Positions 50,448 through 57,227 of a DNA stretch of 64,000 nt are shown here, in pieces. Each line of letters begins with the position of its first letter. Positions within the stretch are counted from its first letter, which is position 1. The notes below the pieces were generated by a model, which worked only from the letters and a program-made list of their open reading frames with translations, ran no database searches and was not told the origin of the DNA. The position numbers and the translations under genes are program-made. Source of the stretch: Actinomadura violacea (GTDB lineage Bacteria > Actinomycetota > Actinomycetes > Streptosporangiales > Streptosporangiaceae). Location of the stretch: positions 124,001 through 188,000 of the forward strand of contig NZ_JAGEPF010000010.1 in assembly GCF_017573465.1 (NCBI RefSeq), in the 5' to 3' direction.

Positions 50448-50900
50448 TCACGGGACGACGGTGACCGGCCAGCGGCCCGTGCGGACCAGCTTCACCGCGA
50501 CGGAGCCGACCAGCCGGTGCCCGGCCTGCGCGGACGCGCCGACGATCACCGCGTCGGCGCGGGACGCGTCGGCGACGCGGGAGATCACGCTGAACGGGTC
50601 GCCCTGCTCGGCGACGAACTCGTAGCGGACGTCGGCGCGCTCGGCGGCACGTTCCAGCTCGCGCCGCAGGTCCCCGGCGACGGCCTCGCCCGCCTCCCGC
50701 ATCACCGCGGCGCCGCCGGCGGTGAGGGTGGACAGCGCCGCGATCGGCGCGACGTGCACGATGACCAGCCGCGCCCCGCTGCGGCGCGCGAGGCCCCACG
50801 CGTACGCGGCGGCGTGCAGGGACGTCTCCGACCCGTCGACGCCCGCCACGATCACCTTCGGCCCGTCCACGCCGTACTCGAACGGTCCCTCGCCGGTCAT
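50448..50900 (-). CDS. Universal stress protein (UspA family)
   Basis: 150 aa, one Usp domain: VIVAGVDGSETSLHAAAYAW at the N-terminus and the ATP-binding motif ADAVIVGASAQAGHRLVGSV with the G-x2-G-x9-G(S/T) pattern and the C-terminal LVRTGRWPVTVV. Probably ATP-binding. It overlaps nothing and lies between the beta-rich protein and the Rel-like gene, all on one strand. Confidence 0.9.
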   Translation of the reverse strand: MTGEGPFEYGVDGPKVIVAGVDGSETSLHAAAYAWGLARRSGARLVIVHVAPIAALSTLTAGGAAVMREAGEAVAGDLRRELERAAERADVRYEFVAEQGDPFSVISRVADASRADAVIVGASAQAGHRLVGSVAVKLVRTGRWPVTVVP

Positions 50901-50934
50901 GCGATCATCACGCGGACCAGGGTAGTCGGGAATG

Positions 50935-52839
50935 TCAGAGTCGGGTGAAGCGGGCCACCAGGTCGTCGAGGCCGAGCGCGCCGGCCTCCAGCGCGCCGTA
51001 CATCTGGTCGATCTCGCCGTAGCCGAGGTCGCGGGCGACGGCGAGGGAGTCGCCGCGCGCCTCCGCCGCGAGCAGGTCGAGCTGGCGCTGCGCCAGGGCC
51101 CGCACGAGGGTGCGGCGCCCCGCGTCCGCGGCCTCCTCCGCGCGCCGCAGCGCGAGGCTCCGCCGGATGTGCATGCGCGCCGGGACCGTCACGGCGAAGT
51201 CCAGCCAGTCCTGTGACGGGGAGCCCGCCGGGTCGGTGAGCACCTCCACCACGTTGCCGCTGCGGACCTGCACCGACATCGGCGCGAGCCGCCCGTTGAC
51301 GACGGCGCCGATGCAGCGGTCGCCGGTGCCGGCGTCCAGCGCGTAGGCGAAGTCGAGGGCGGTCGCGCCCTCCGGCAGCGGCACGGCGCGGCCGTCCGGG
51401 GTGAACGCGGCGAGGTGCCCGGCGGCGAGGTCGGCGCGCAGCCCGTCCAGGAAGTCGGCGGACGGCGCGTTGGACTGCCAGGCCAGCAGCCGGCTCAGCC
51501 ACGCCAGGTCGCGGCGGCCCGCCACGGCGTCGGCGGTGGCGGCGTCGTCGCGGGCCTGCCGGATGTGCGCGACGATGCCGTACTCGGCGACCGGGTGCAT
51601 CGCCTCGCTGCGCACGATCACGTCGAACGGGTCGCCGTCCGGGCTGATGACCCGGGTGTGCAGCGACCGGTACATGTTGTCCTTCGGCATCGCGATGTGG
51701 TCGCGGACCTGCCCGGCGACCGGGTGCAGCGCGGCGTGCACCGCGCCGAGCGCGATGTAGCAGTCGCGTTCCTCGCCGTCGACCAGCAGCAGGAGCCGCG
51801 CCGCCTCGCAGGGCCGCAGCCCGGCGAGGTCGCCGCCGTACGTCACGTGCACCGCGTACAGGTGCGACGGCCTGATCCGGACCCGCGCGCGGACGCCGTG
51901 CTCGGCGAGCGCGGCGCGGATCCGCGCGACCGCGGGCGCGAACGCCGGCCCGGCCAGCCGCAGCGCGGCCCGGACGGCGCGCTCGGTCGCGGCGTGCGCT
52001 TCGGGGGCGCGCGCGGCGAACGCCAGGTCGTCCATCTCGCGCTTCAGCACGTGGATGCCGAGCCGCTCGGCGAACGGGACGAGCAGCTCCTGCGACGCCT
52101 TGGCGTACGGCGCGCGCTTGTGCGCGGGCCGGTAGCGCAGGGTCCGCAGGTTGTGCAGCCGGTCCGACAGCTTGATGACCAGGACGCGCAGGTCGGCCGC
52201 CGCGGCGAGCACGATCTTGCGGAACGTCTCGGCCTCGGCGCGCTCGCCCCACCGGGCGCCGTCCAGCTTCGTCACGCCGTCGACGAGGACGGCGACCTCC
52301 TCGCCGAAGTCGGCGCGCAGCTCGCCGAGCGTGTAGGGGGTGTCCTCGACGGTGTCGTGCAGCAGCGCGGCGACGAGGGTGGTGGTGTCCATCCCCATCC
52401 CGGCGAGGATCATCGCGACGGCCAGCGGATGGGTGATGTAGGGCGCGCCCGACTTGCGGAGCTGGCCGCGGTGCAGGCGTTCGGCGACCTCGTAGCCGCG
52501 CAGCAGCTCCGCCTCGTCGCCGCCCGGGCACGCGGACCGGTGCACGGCGAGCAGCGGCGCGACGGCGGGGCGGACGGTCCCGTCCGCGGCGGCGGACCGG
52601 GTGCGGCGCAGCGGCAGCCGGATCGGCCCGCGCGGTGCGCGCGGCGCGGTGCCCGGCCCCCGCGCCGGGGCGCCGGGGGCGCGCCGGATCGGCGGGAGCC
52701 CGAGCCGGCCGCGCACCGGGGCGCGGGCGCCGGGGGGCGCGGCGCCGGCCTCCGGCGCGGCCTCGGTGGAGACCGTGCCCGCCGGGACCGTACCCGTGGA
52801 GGCCGTGCCTGTGGAGTTCACCGGATCGAGGGTCGTCAT
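50935..52839 (-). CDS. RelA/SpoT-like (p)ppGpp hydrolase with degenerate synthetase domain
   Basis: 634 aa. A Pro/Ala-rich N-terminus of about 95 residues precedes an intact HD hydrolase (YITHP around 137, LLHDTVEDT with His-Asp 161-162 and Glu-Asp 165-166, KLSDRLHNLRTL). The synthetase region keeps AMPKDNMYRSLHT and a MHPVAEYGIVAH tail, but the ATP-binding R-x-K-x-x-Y-S motif reads RPSHLYAVHVTY and the DLxGxR catalytic strand reads RPCEAARLLLLV, so key acidic/basic residues are missing. A TGS domain follows (AFTPDGRAVPLPEGATALDF); no ACT domain. Likely hydrolase-only, secondary to a housekeeping Rel elsewhere. Confidence 0.82.
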   Translation of the reverse strand: MTTLDPVNSTGTASTGTVPAGTVSTEAAPEAGAAPPGARAPVRGRLGLPPIRRAPGAPARGPGTAPRAPRGPIRLPLRRTRSAAADGTVRPAVAPLLAVHRSACPGGDEAELLRGYEVAERLHRGQLRKSGAPYITHPLAVAMILAGMGMDTTTLVAALLHDTVEDTPYTLGELRADFGEEVAVLVDGVTKLDGARWGERAEAETFRKIVLAAAADLRVLVIKLSDRLHNLRTLRYRPAHKRAPYAKASQELLVPFAERLGIHVLKREMDDLAFAARAPEAHAATERAVRAALRLAGPAFAPAVARIRAALAEHGVRARVRIRPSHLYAVHVTYGGDLAGLRPCEAARLLLLVDGEERDCYIALGAVHAALHPVAGQVRDHIAMPKDNMYRSLHTRVISPDGDPFDVIVRSEAMHPVAEYGIVAHIRQARDDAATADAVAGRRDLAWLSRLLAWQSNAPSADFLDGLRADLAAGHLAAFTPDGRAVPLPEGATALDFAYALDAGTGDRCIGAVVNGRLAPMSVQVRSGNVVEVLTDPAGSPSQDWLDFAVTVPARMHIRRSLALRRAEEAADAGRRTLVRALAQRQLDLLAAEARGDSLAVARDLGYGEIDQMYGALEAGALGLDDLVARFTRL

Positions 52840-53028
52840 CGCGCACCCGCCCTGCCGCCCGCCCCGGTAGCGCCCCTGCTACTGGGTGTAACCGACATTA
52901 TGCGCGACGTCGCGGCGGTGGCGCGAGACCGGGGCGTCCGCGTCGCGCCGGCGCCGCCGGACGGCCGCTGGAGCGTGCCACCGCCGGGCCGGCCCGCACG
53001 CCCATTACGGACCCGCCGCGGCGCCCTG

Positions 53029-53307
53029 TCAAGGCGAATTAACAGACACCGAATCTGCACCCTTCCTCGACGGAGCGTAACCGGAATCCAGGGGCGCGAT
53101 GAACGTCGAGATCGGGACATTCAGCACGGCGGCAATGGCGGCGAGATCGTTCACGTCCAGCGGTGTCTTTCCGGTCAGCCGGCGGGACATGTAGTGCTCG
53201 GTCCAGCCCATCGTCAGCGCCGCCCGGCGGCCACTGATCCTGCGCCTCGCGAGCTGGGCGCGCACCTCCGCCGCAACACTCTCGTGCGGCTGTTCCGTGT
53301 GGCTCAT
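53029..53307 (-). CDS. HTH repressor-like protein of the provirus
   Basis: 92 aa. A XRE-type HTH occupies about residues 12-75: AQLARRRISGRRAALTMGWT then EHYMSRRLTGKTPLDVNDLA and AIAAVLNVPISTFIAP. It is divergent from a second small HTH gene, the layout of a CI/Cro switch. The short hydrophilic tail lacks a LexA-like cleavage site, so induction would have to work another way. Confidence 0.75.
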   Translation of the reverse strand: MSHTEQPHESVAAEVRAQLARRRISGRRAALTMGWTEHYMSRRLTGKTPLDVNDLAAIAAVLNVPISTFIAPLDSGYAPSRKGADSVSVNSP

Positions 53308-53342
53308 AGCGGTGAGCGTATGACGTCCTGCGACCGATGCCT

Positions 53343-53401
53343 AGCGCTGGACGCGAGATTTAGTTCACGGAGAGGGTTGTGTGACCCTCGCGCTTAGCGC
53401 T
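53343..53401. promoter_or_regulatory. Putative operator pair in the divergent HTH switch
   Basis: The AGCGCT palindrome, flanked by TAGCGCT and TTAGCGCTAG sequence context, occurs at 53343-53348 and 53396-53401, about 5 helical turns apart, in the 105-bp gap between the two divergent HTH genes. Candidates for repressor/Cro binding; the distance suits cooperative looping. Confidence 0.55.
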
Positions 53402-53412
53402 AGCTTCTGCGC

Positions 53413-53658
53413 ATGGTCGAACAGAACGAGGTCATCGACGACCAGTTCATCGCGTACAAGGTGCGCTACCGGCTGAGCCAGCAGAAGGTCACGCAGGTGG
53501 CGCTCGCCAAGGAACTGGGCGTCAGCGAGTTCTACGTCTCGCGGCGCGTCCGCGGCGAGGTCCCGTTCAGCGCCGTGGAGCTGGGCAAGGTGGCGGTCTT
53601 CTTGCGCGTGGAGATCGCCTACTTCTTCCCGCCGATCTTGAGCGAGCGTGCGTCGTGA
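53413..53658 (+). CDS. Small HTH protein (Cro-like) of the provirus
   Basis: 81 aa: YKVRYRLSQQKVTQVALAKE then LGVSEFYVSRRVRGEVPFSA and VELGKVAVFLRVEIAYFFPP. It resembles the repressor in pattern (VSRR near the recognition helix) and could be a Cro-type antagonist. GTG start of the next gene overlaps its stop, so it leads a rightward early operon of small genes. Confidence 0.75.
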   Translation: MVEQNEVIDDQFIAYKVRYRLSQQKVTQVALAKELGVSEFYVSRRVRGEVPFSAVELGKVAVFLRVEIAYFFPPILSERAS

Positions 53659-53912
53659 GCGGGGGCCACGACGTGCCCGCGGGCTGGGAGCACGGGCGGC
53701 CGGTGATCCCGCCGGACCCGGCCGCCGGCGCGTGCGCGGACTGCGCCGGATGCCCGGTGTGCGTGCGGATGGTCGCGGCGCAGGGCTGCTGCTGCGACCG
53801 GCCGCGGGTCCAGCTGCCGGAGGAGTTCCTGACGTCCCGCCGCGGCGTGCGCGTCGGGAACGTGCTCGAGACCGACGGCGCCCCGGACGACGACGAGTGG
53901 TGGACGCAGTGA
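53655..53912 (+). CDS. Small cysteine-rich early protein
   Basis: 85 aa, GTG start overlapping the HTH stop. Eight cysteines in ACADCAGCPVCVRMVAAQGC and CCDRP suggest a zinc-binding knuckle or redox protein. Remainder is Pro/Gly rich. No family recognised. Confidence 0.6.
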   Translation: MSGGHDVPAGWEHGRPVIPPDPAAGACADCAGCPVCVRMVAAQGCCCDRPRVQLPEEFLTSRRGVRVGNVLETDGAPDDDEWWTQ

Positions 53913-54136
53913 GCTGGCTCGACTGGGTCCCGGCGGCGTGCACGTGGATCGGCCTGCTGATCATCGCGCGCGTCTGGCACGTGCAGGACCGCCGCTTGCG
54001 CCGCATGGACCACGAGTTGATCGAGGTGTGGTCGTTGCTCGCGCTGATGCGCCGCGACCAGCAGAAGCGGGACGCCCCGGCGGGTATCCGGGGCGTCCCC
54101 CACAACGAGAACCCCTCGGAAGGGGCGACCCCATGA
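53909..54136 (+). CDS. Small single-pass membrane protein
   Basis: 75 aa. LDWVPAACTWIGLLIIARVW is a membrane segment, followed by a basic charged tail (HVQDRRLRRMDHELIEVWSL). GTG start overlaps the previous stop by 4 bp. Function unknown; could be an early membrane or virion protein. Confidence 0.6.
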   Translation: MSWLDWVPAACTWIGLLIIARVWHVQDRRLRRMDHELIEVWSLLALMRRDQQKRDAPAGIRGVPHNENPSEGATP

Positions 54137-54510
54137 TGGCAGAACAGACGAACACCCCGCCGACCATGCGTCAGCGTGTGATGGCGGACGGGATCCGGCC
54201 CGGGCAGGTCGCCGCGATCATGGCGCTGCGCGACCTCGCCGAGCGCGAAGACCTCCCGGTGGCGTCGTGGGCGATCGACTCCTGGAGGTCCGAGGACGCG
54301 GCGACGCCCACGCTGAACGGCTTCGTGAACCGGCCGGGCGACGAGGAGGCGGCGCGGGAGGCGATCGAGGTGTGGGCGGCGCGGTTCGGTGTCGAGGTGA
54401 CCGTGCGGCGGCCGCAGACCCACGGCGGACCCACCACGCTCATGGTGAGCTTCATGCACGGCGTCGTGCCGGTCGCCATCGCGGCGAGCGTGCAGGGGCG
54501 GGCGCGGTGA
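54133..54510 (+). CDS. Hypothetical protein
   Basis: 125 aa, ATG overlapping the previous gene. MRQRVMADGIRPGQVAAIMA and EREDLPVASWAIDSWRSEDA, then EAIEVWAARFGVEVTVRRPQ and TTLMVSFMHGVVPVAIAASV. Looks like a small alpha/beta protein; not recognised. The similar strand-rich tail and lack of membrane segments separate it from its neighbours. Confidence 0.6.
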   Translation: MMAEQTNTPPTMRQRVMADGIRPGQVAAIMALRDLAEREDLPVASWAIDSWRSEDAATPTLNGFVNRPGDEEAAREAIEVWAARFGVEVTVRRPQTHGGPTTLMVSFMHGVVPVAIAASVQGRAR

Positions 54511-54815
54511 GCGCCGACCAGGCGGCGGCCGCGATGTTCGGCGCCGGGATCACCCTGCTGGTGATGGCGGCCGCGGTGGTGTGGGCCGTGGCGCACGTTT
54601 ACCAGGGTGCGCACGCCGCGCGGCTCGACCGCGAGCGGCGCGACGCGGCCCGGGCCCGCGCCTACCACCGGCTCAGCCCGGACGAGCGCCGGATCTGGCG
54701 GACGGGCGAGCACCCGGCCGCGGCCGCGCCGCCGCCCGGGGCGGTGCCGTTCCGGGGCGGTGAGGGGGCGTCCCGGGACGGCGCCGGGAGCTGGAGGACG
54801 GCCCATGCTGCGTGA
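54507..54815 (+). CDS. Small single-pass membrane protein
   Basis: 102 aa, GTG start overlapping the preceding gene. MFGAGITLLVMAAAVVWAVA is a transmembrane helix, followed by RLDRERRDAARARAYHRLSP, a basic amphipathic region, and a Pro/Ala-rich tail. Function unknown. Confidence 0.6.
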   Translation: MSADQAAAAMFGAGITLLVMAAAVVWAVAHVYQGAHAARLDRERRDAARARAYHRLSPDERRIWRTGEHPAAAAPPPGAVPFRGGEGASRDGAGSWRTAHAA

Positions 54816-54990
54816 CGTGCTGATCTTCGTCGCCGCGCTGATCATCTCGTTCGTGGTGTTCTCGCTGTTCACCGTGCTCGTGCTGATAGCCGCGGCGCGG
54901 ATGGAGCGGCGCCGGGAGCGCCGGGCGGGCGGCGAGCTGCTCGGCGGCGGCTGGTGGGACGTCGAGGACTCCCGGCCGGACGGCCGATGA
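54805..54990 (+). CDS. Small single-pass membrane protein
   Basis: 61 aa. A membrane helix LIFVAALIISFVVFSLFTVL is followed by a basic stretch ARMERRRERRAGG. Start ATG 54805 with a GGAGGA ribosome site. It overlaps the end of the preceding gene by 11 bp. Not recognised. Confidence 0.6.
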   Translation: MLRDVLIFVAALIISFVVFSLFTVLVLIAAARMERRRERRAGGELLGGGWWDVEDSRPDGR

Positions 54991-55142
54991 AGCGGGCCGC
55001 CGGCGCGTTGAATCGCGGCGCGCGCCGGCGGCCGCGGCCCGGGCCGGTAGAGGGCCGGCCCGGGCCGCATTCCAAGACTGCCCGCCCGCGTCATTCCGGC
55101 ACCAGATCTCCCGTCACGGAGCGCGGGCGGGCTCATCGATGA
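54987..55142 (+). CDS. Possible small basic protein
   Basis: 51 aa, Arg/Pro rich (GALNRGARRRPRPGPVEGRP). ATG 54987 overlaps the previous stop (ATGA) and its own stop overlaps the next ATG in the same way, which argues for real coding; a very strong hairpin lies inside it, which argues against. Composition is like a shadow frame. Doubtful. Confidence 0.3.
   Translation: MKRAAGALNRGARRRPRPGPVEGRPGPHSKTARPRHSGTRSPVTERGRAHR
55034..55068 (+). terminator. Strong GC hairpin in the early operon
   Basis: A perfect 14-bp stem (GCGGCCCGGGCCGG at 55034-55047 paired with 55055-55068) with a 7-nt loop. No T-tract. It may terminate or attenuate the rightward operon or regulate the genes downstream. Confidence 0.65.
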
Positions 55143-55246
55143 GGGGCGACATGGAGTGGTTCAGGCGGCGCCGGGTGCCGATCGGGCTCGGCGCGCTGCT
55201 GGTGACGATGTGGGGCGCGGCGATCGTCGTGTCCCTGGTGAAGTGA
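55139..55246 (+). CDS. Very small single-pass membrane protein
   Basis: 35 aa: MRGDMEWFRRRRVPIGLGAL then LVTMWGAAIVVSLVK. A basic start and one membrane helix. ATG 55139 overlaps the preceding stop; ATG 55151 with GAGGGG before it is an alternative start (31 aa). Too short for family recognition. Confidence 0.45.
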   Translation: MRGDMEWFRRRRVPIGLGALLVTMWGAAIVVSLVK

Positions 55247-55254
55247 GAGACGAG

Positions 55255-55422
55255 ATGGACGAGAACGAGGCGTTCGAGCGGTACGGCTACCGCGACCCCC
55301 ACAACGAGCAGTGCGACTACTGCACGTGCTGCAGCCGGGCGCAGTGCTCGTCCGGCCACACGGACGTCTACTGCCCCGAGAACAGCGTCGGGGAGTCCCT
55401 CTGCCCGTGCACGTGCGACTAA
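55255..55422 (+). CDS. Small cysteine-rich protein
   Basis: 55 aa with nine cysteines: EQCDYCTCCSRAQCSSGH, YCPENSV and LCPCTCD. GAGACGAG upstream of ATG 55255. Probably a metal-binding protein; multiple CxC/CxxC motifs recall metallothionein-like or zinc-knuckle sequences but no family is named. Confidence 0.55.
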   Translation: MDENEAFERYGYRDPHNEQCDYCTCCSRAQCSSGHTDVYCPENSVGESLCPCTCD

Positions 55423-55430
55423 GGAGCGAC

Positions 55431-55595
55431 ATGAAGGCGTACGAGCCGCGGCACGCGCGGCCCGAGCCCGAGCCGGAGCCGGTGAACGTCTGCCCGTTCT
55501 GCGAGGACCACCCGGGCTTCGACGACCCGGTGAGCGGGACGGAGTGCCGCCTCTGCGGTGGGAAGGGCTGGCTGCCGCTGCAGCCGGCCGACTGA
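55431..55595 (+). CDS. Small zinc-finger-like protein
   Basis: 54 aa. NVCPFCEDHPGFDDPVSGTE then CRLCGGKGWLPLQPAD gives two CxxC pairs and a DnaJ-type CxxCxGxG end. AAGGAG lies just before ATG 55431. Possibly a regulatory or nucleic-acid-binding factor of the element. Confidence 0.55.
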   Translation: MKAYEPRHARPEPEPEPVNVCPFCEDHPGFDDPVSGTECRLCGGKGWLPLQPAD

Positions 55596-55634
55596 GCCGG
55601 GCGGCCGTCGCCCCCGCTCGGCGGCCACCCTACG

Positions 55635-55707
55635 CCTGCGTAGCTCAAACGGGAGAGCACCTCCGGGGGGTCGGAGGAGATCCGGGTTCGAGTCCCGGCG
55701 CAGGCAC
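55635..55707 (+). tRNA. tRNA-like gene with an 8-nt anticodon loop, provirus-encoded
   Basis: Acceptor GCCTGCG (55635-55641) pairs with CGCAGGC (55700-55706); D arm GCTC/GAGC; T arm CCGGG-TTCGAGT-CCCGG is perfect. The anticodon stem CCTCC (55661-55665) / GGAGG (55674-55678) encloses GGGGGGTC, 8 nt instead of 7, with no U33. The amino acid cannot be assigned from it; a GGG-type (proline) origin is possible. No CCA encoded. It may be a nonstandard or frameshift-reading tRNA, or a degraded one. Confidence 0.7.
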
Positions 55708-56066
55708 GCACACATCACCACGTCGTGCCCGGTGCTGGTTCCCCCTCCACCGGGCCCGCGCGACGGCTGCAACGTCGCGCGGGCGGACAGATAGGGGGCC
55801 CTCGTAAGCGAGCCTGCACGAGGGGCGGGCCATCGCCGGCTGATCACCGGCTGATGATCATTAGCGGCAGCCGTGCGGCCATCGAGCCGGACGGCCGGTA
55901 GCCGTGGGCGGGTTAGAAAGCGCTTGTGGGTGAAACCCGACCGAGCGAAGCGAGGGAGGGGCCCTCGCCCTGTCCACAGCCCAGGATGCCGCGCCGCAAG
56001 ATCGTTCGCTATGCAACCGTCCAAATGTGGCTTATGGGACAGGACCCCGTGACGTCGACCGGCGTA
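55708..56066. other. Gap between tRNA-like gene and endolysin
   Basis: About 360 bp with no credible gene. It contains the CCGGCTGAT word twice (around 55835-55855) and TGATCA dyads near 55843-55860, and would be the terminator/regulatory end of the leftward structural operon. A short T-poor hairpin pattern is visible but no clear terminator. Confidence 0.5.
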
Positions 56067-56906
56067 CTACTGGACGCGCAGGAGCACGGGCCAGGTCGCC
56101 GGCCCCACGATCCCGTCCGCGGTGACGTGGCCCCACGCCTGGACGGCCTTGACGGCGGCCGCCGTCGCGGGCCCGAACCGCCCATCGATGGCGACCTCGG
56201 GGTGAGAGCGGGCCTGCAGGAGTCCCTGGACGGTCTCGACGGCCTCGCCGTCGTCGCCGGGCTTCACGGTCGGGAGCGCGTGCATGAGGGTCTCCATCCA
56301 TGTCGGGAGCGCGGCGCCGTCGCCGGCGAGGCGCCATTGCCCGTAGTCCGCGGCCGTCGCGCGGTCGAAGTCGAGGTCGATCCCGGCGATGCGCTCGCCG
56401 TTGTCGTACTGCTGCAGCTGCGCGCGCCGGTCCCAGCGGCCGCCCGACCAGGCGTAGGTCTGCCACGCCCAGCGGGCCGCGCCGGCGTCCAGCGCGCGGG
56501 AGACGGGCCAGTAGCCGCCGTAGATGCCGACGCGGGCGGCGCCGATCACCGACGCGGCGCCGCGCAGGTAGGCGTTGATCGCGGCCTGCTGGCCGGGCTC
56601 GGCGTCGAAGTCGACGGCGAAGTAGATAGGCCGGTCACCGGGCATGCCGCACGCGTGCGCCTGCAGGGCGGCGGCGGCCGCGTCCGCGGCGCCCGCGGCG
56701 CGTCCGGCGAGCGCCCGGGTCGCGGTCGATTCCCACACCACGACGATCGCGAGCCCGGCCGCCGAGAGCTCGCGGGCCTCGCCCGCGGTCAGGTTCTTGC
56801 CGGTGGTGTCGTGCGAGAGGTACCGGCATGCGAACCGCTTGCCGGCGCGGACGAGCGCGGCCGCGCCCGGCCGGCCCCACGCGTAGTCGACGCCCTCGAT
56901 GGTCAT
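56067..56906 (-). CDS. Endolysin: DUF1906-type glycoside-hydrolase-like domain with peptidoglycan-binding domain
   Basis: 279 aa. The N-terminal part is a GH25-like/DUF1906 TIM barrel: TIEGVDYAWGRPGAAALVRA, DRPIYFAVDFDAEPGQQAAI and VGIYGGYWPVSRALDAGAA, with acidic residues at the barrel end (AVDFD, IDLDFD). The C-terminal PG_binding_1 repeat is PTVKPGDDGEAVETVQGLLQ and VAIDGRFGPATAAAVKAVQA. No signal peptide, so export needs a holin; the holin-like gene is next upstream. Last gene of the structural operon. Confidence 0.9.
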   Translation of the reverse strand: MTIEGVDYAWGRPGAAALVRAGKRFACRYLSHDTTGKNLTAGEARELSAAGLAIVVVWESTATRALAGRAAGAADAAAAALQAHACGMPGDRPIYFAVDFDAEPGQQAAINAYLRGAASVIGAARVGIYGGYWPVSRALDAGAARWAWQTYAWSGGRWDRRAQLQQYDNGERIAGIDLDFDRATAADYGQWRLAGDGAALPTWMETLMHALPTVKPGDDGEAVETVQGLLQARSHPEVAIDGRFGPATAAAVKAVQAWGHVTADGIVGPATWPVLLRVQ

Positions 56907-57193
56907 GACGCTCCCGGGTGGTTGATGATGTGGTCACGGAACCGCTCGGACATGGCGTTCTGGCGCGTCTCGATGCGGTTCACGGCGTCGCGCAGGCTGC
57001 CCCCGTGGTTGGGGAGCATCTCGGCGTGCACGCCCTCCAGCGGTGCTTTGATCTGCTCGCGCAGCCAGGTCTTCAGGGGCCGCATGACCCAGCGCAGGAC
57101 GACCCAGCGCATCACGATGCCGATCGCGGTCAGCGCGGCCGCGAGGTAGCCCAGGTAGATCAGCGCGCTGCCGACGTGCCGTAGATCGATCAT
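56903..57193 (-). CDS. Holin-like/small membrane protein
   Basis: 96 aa from ATG 57193 (GAGGGA six bases upstream); an ORF extension to 57220 is possible. One strongly hydrophobic segment ALIYLGYLAAALTAIGIVMR then a basic, coiled C-terminus (LREQIKAPLEGVHAEMLPNH, IETRQNAMSERFRDHIINHP). It overlaps the endolysin gene by 4 bp. Gene order and topology suggest a holin, but the single membrane segment would be an unusual class. Confidence 0.55.
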   Translation of the reverse strand: MIDLRHVGSALIYLGYLAAALTAIGIVMRWVVLRWVMRPLKTWLREQIKAPLEGVHAEMLPNHGGSLRDAVNRIETRQNAMSERFRDHIINHPGAS

Positions 57194-57227
57194 GGTTGTC
57201 CCTCGTGTCACTCGTGCCACTCGTGCA

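Noticed and set aside
55926..57149. 407-aa + strand frame over the endolysin
   Set aside because: Shadow frame; the minus strand encodes a clear DUF1906/PG-binding protein.
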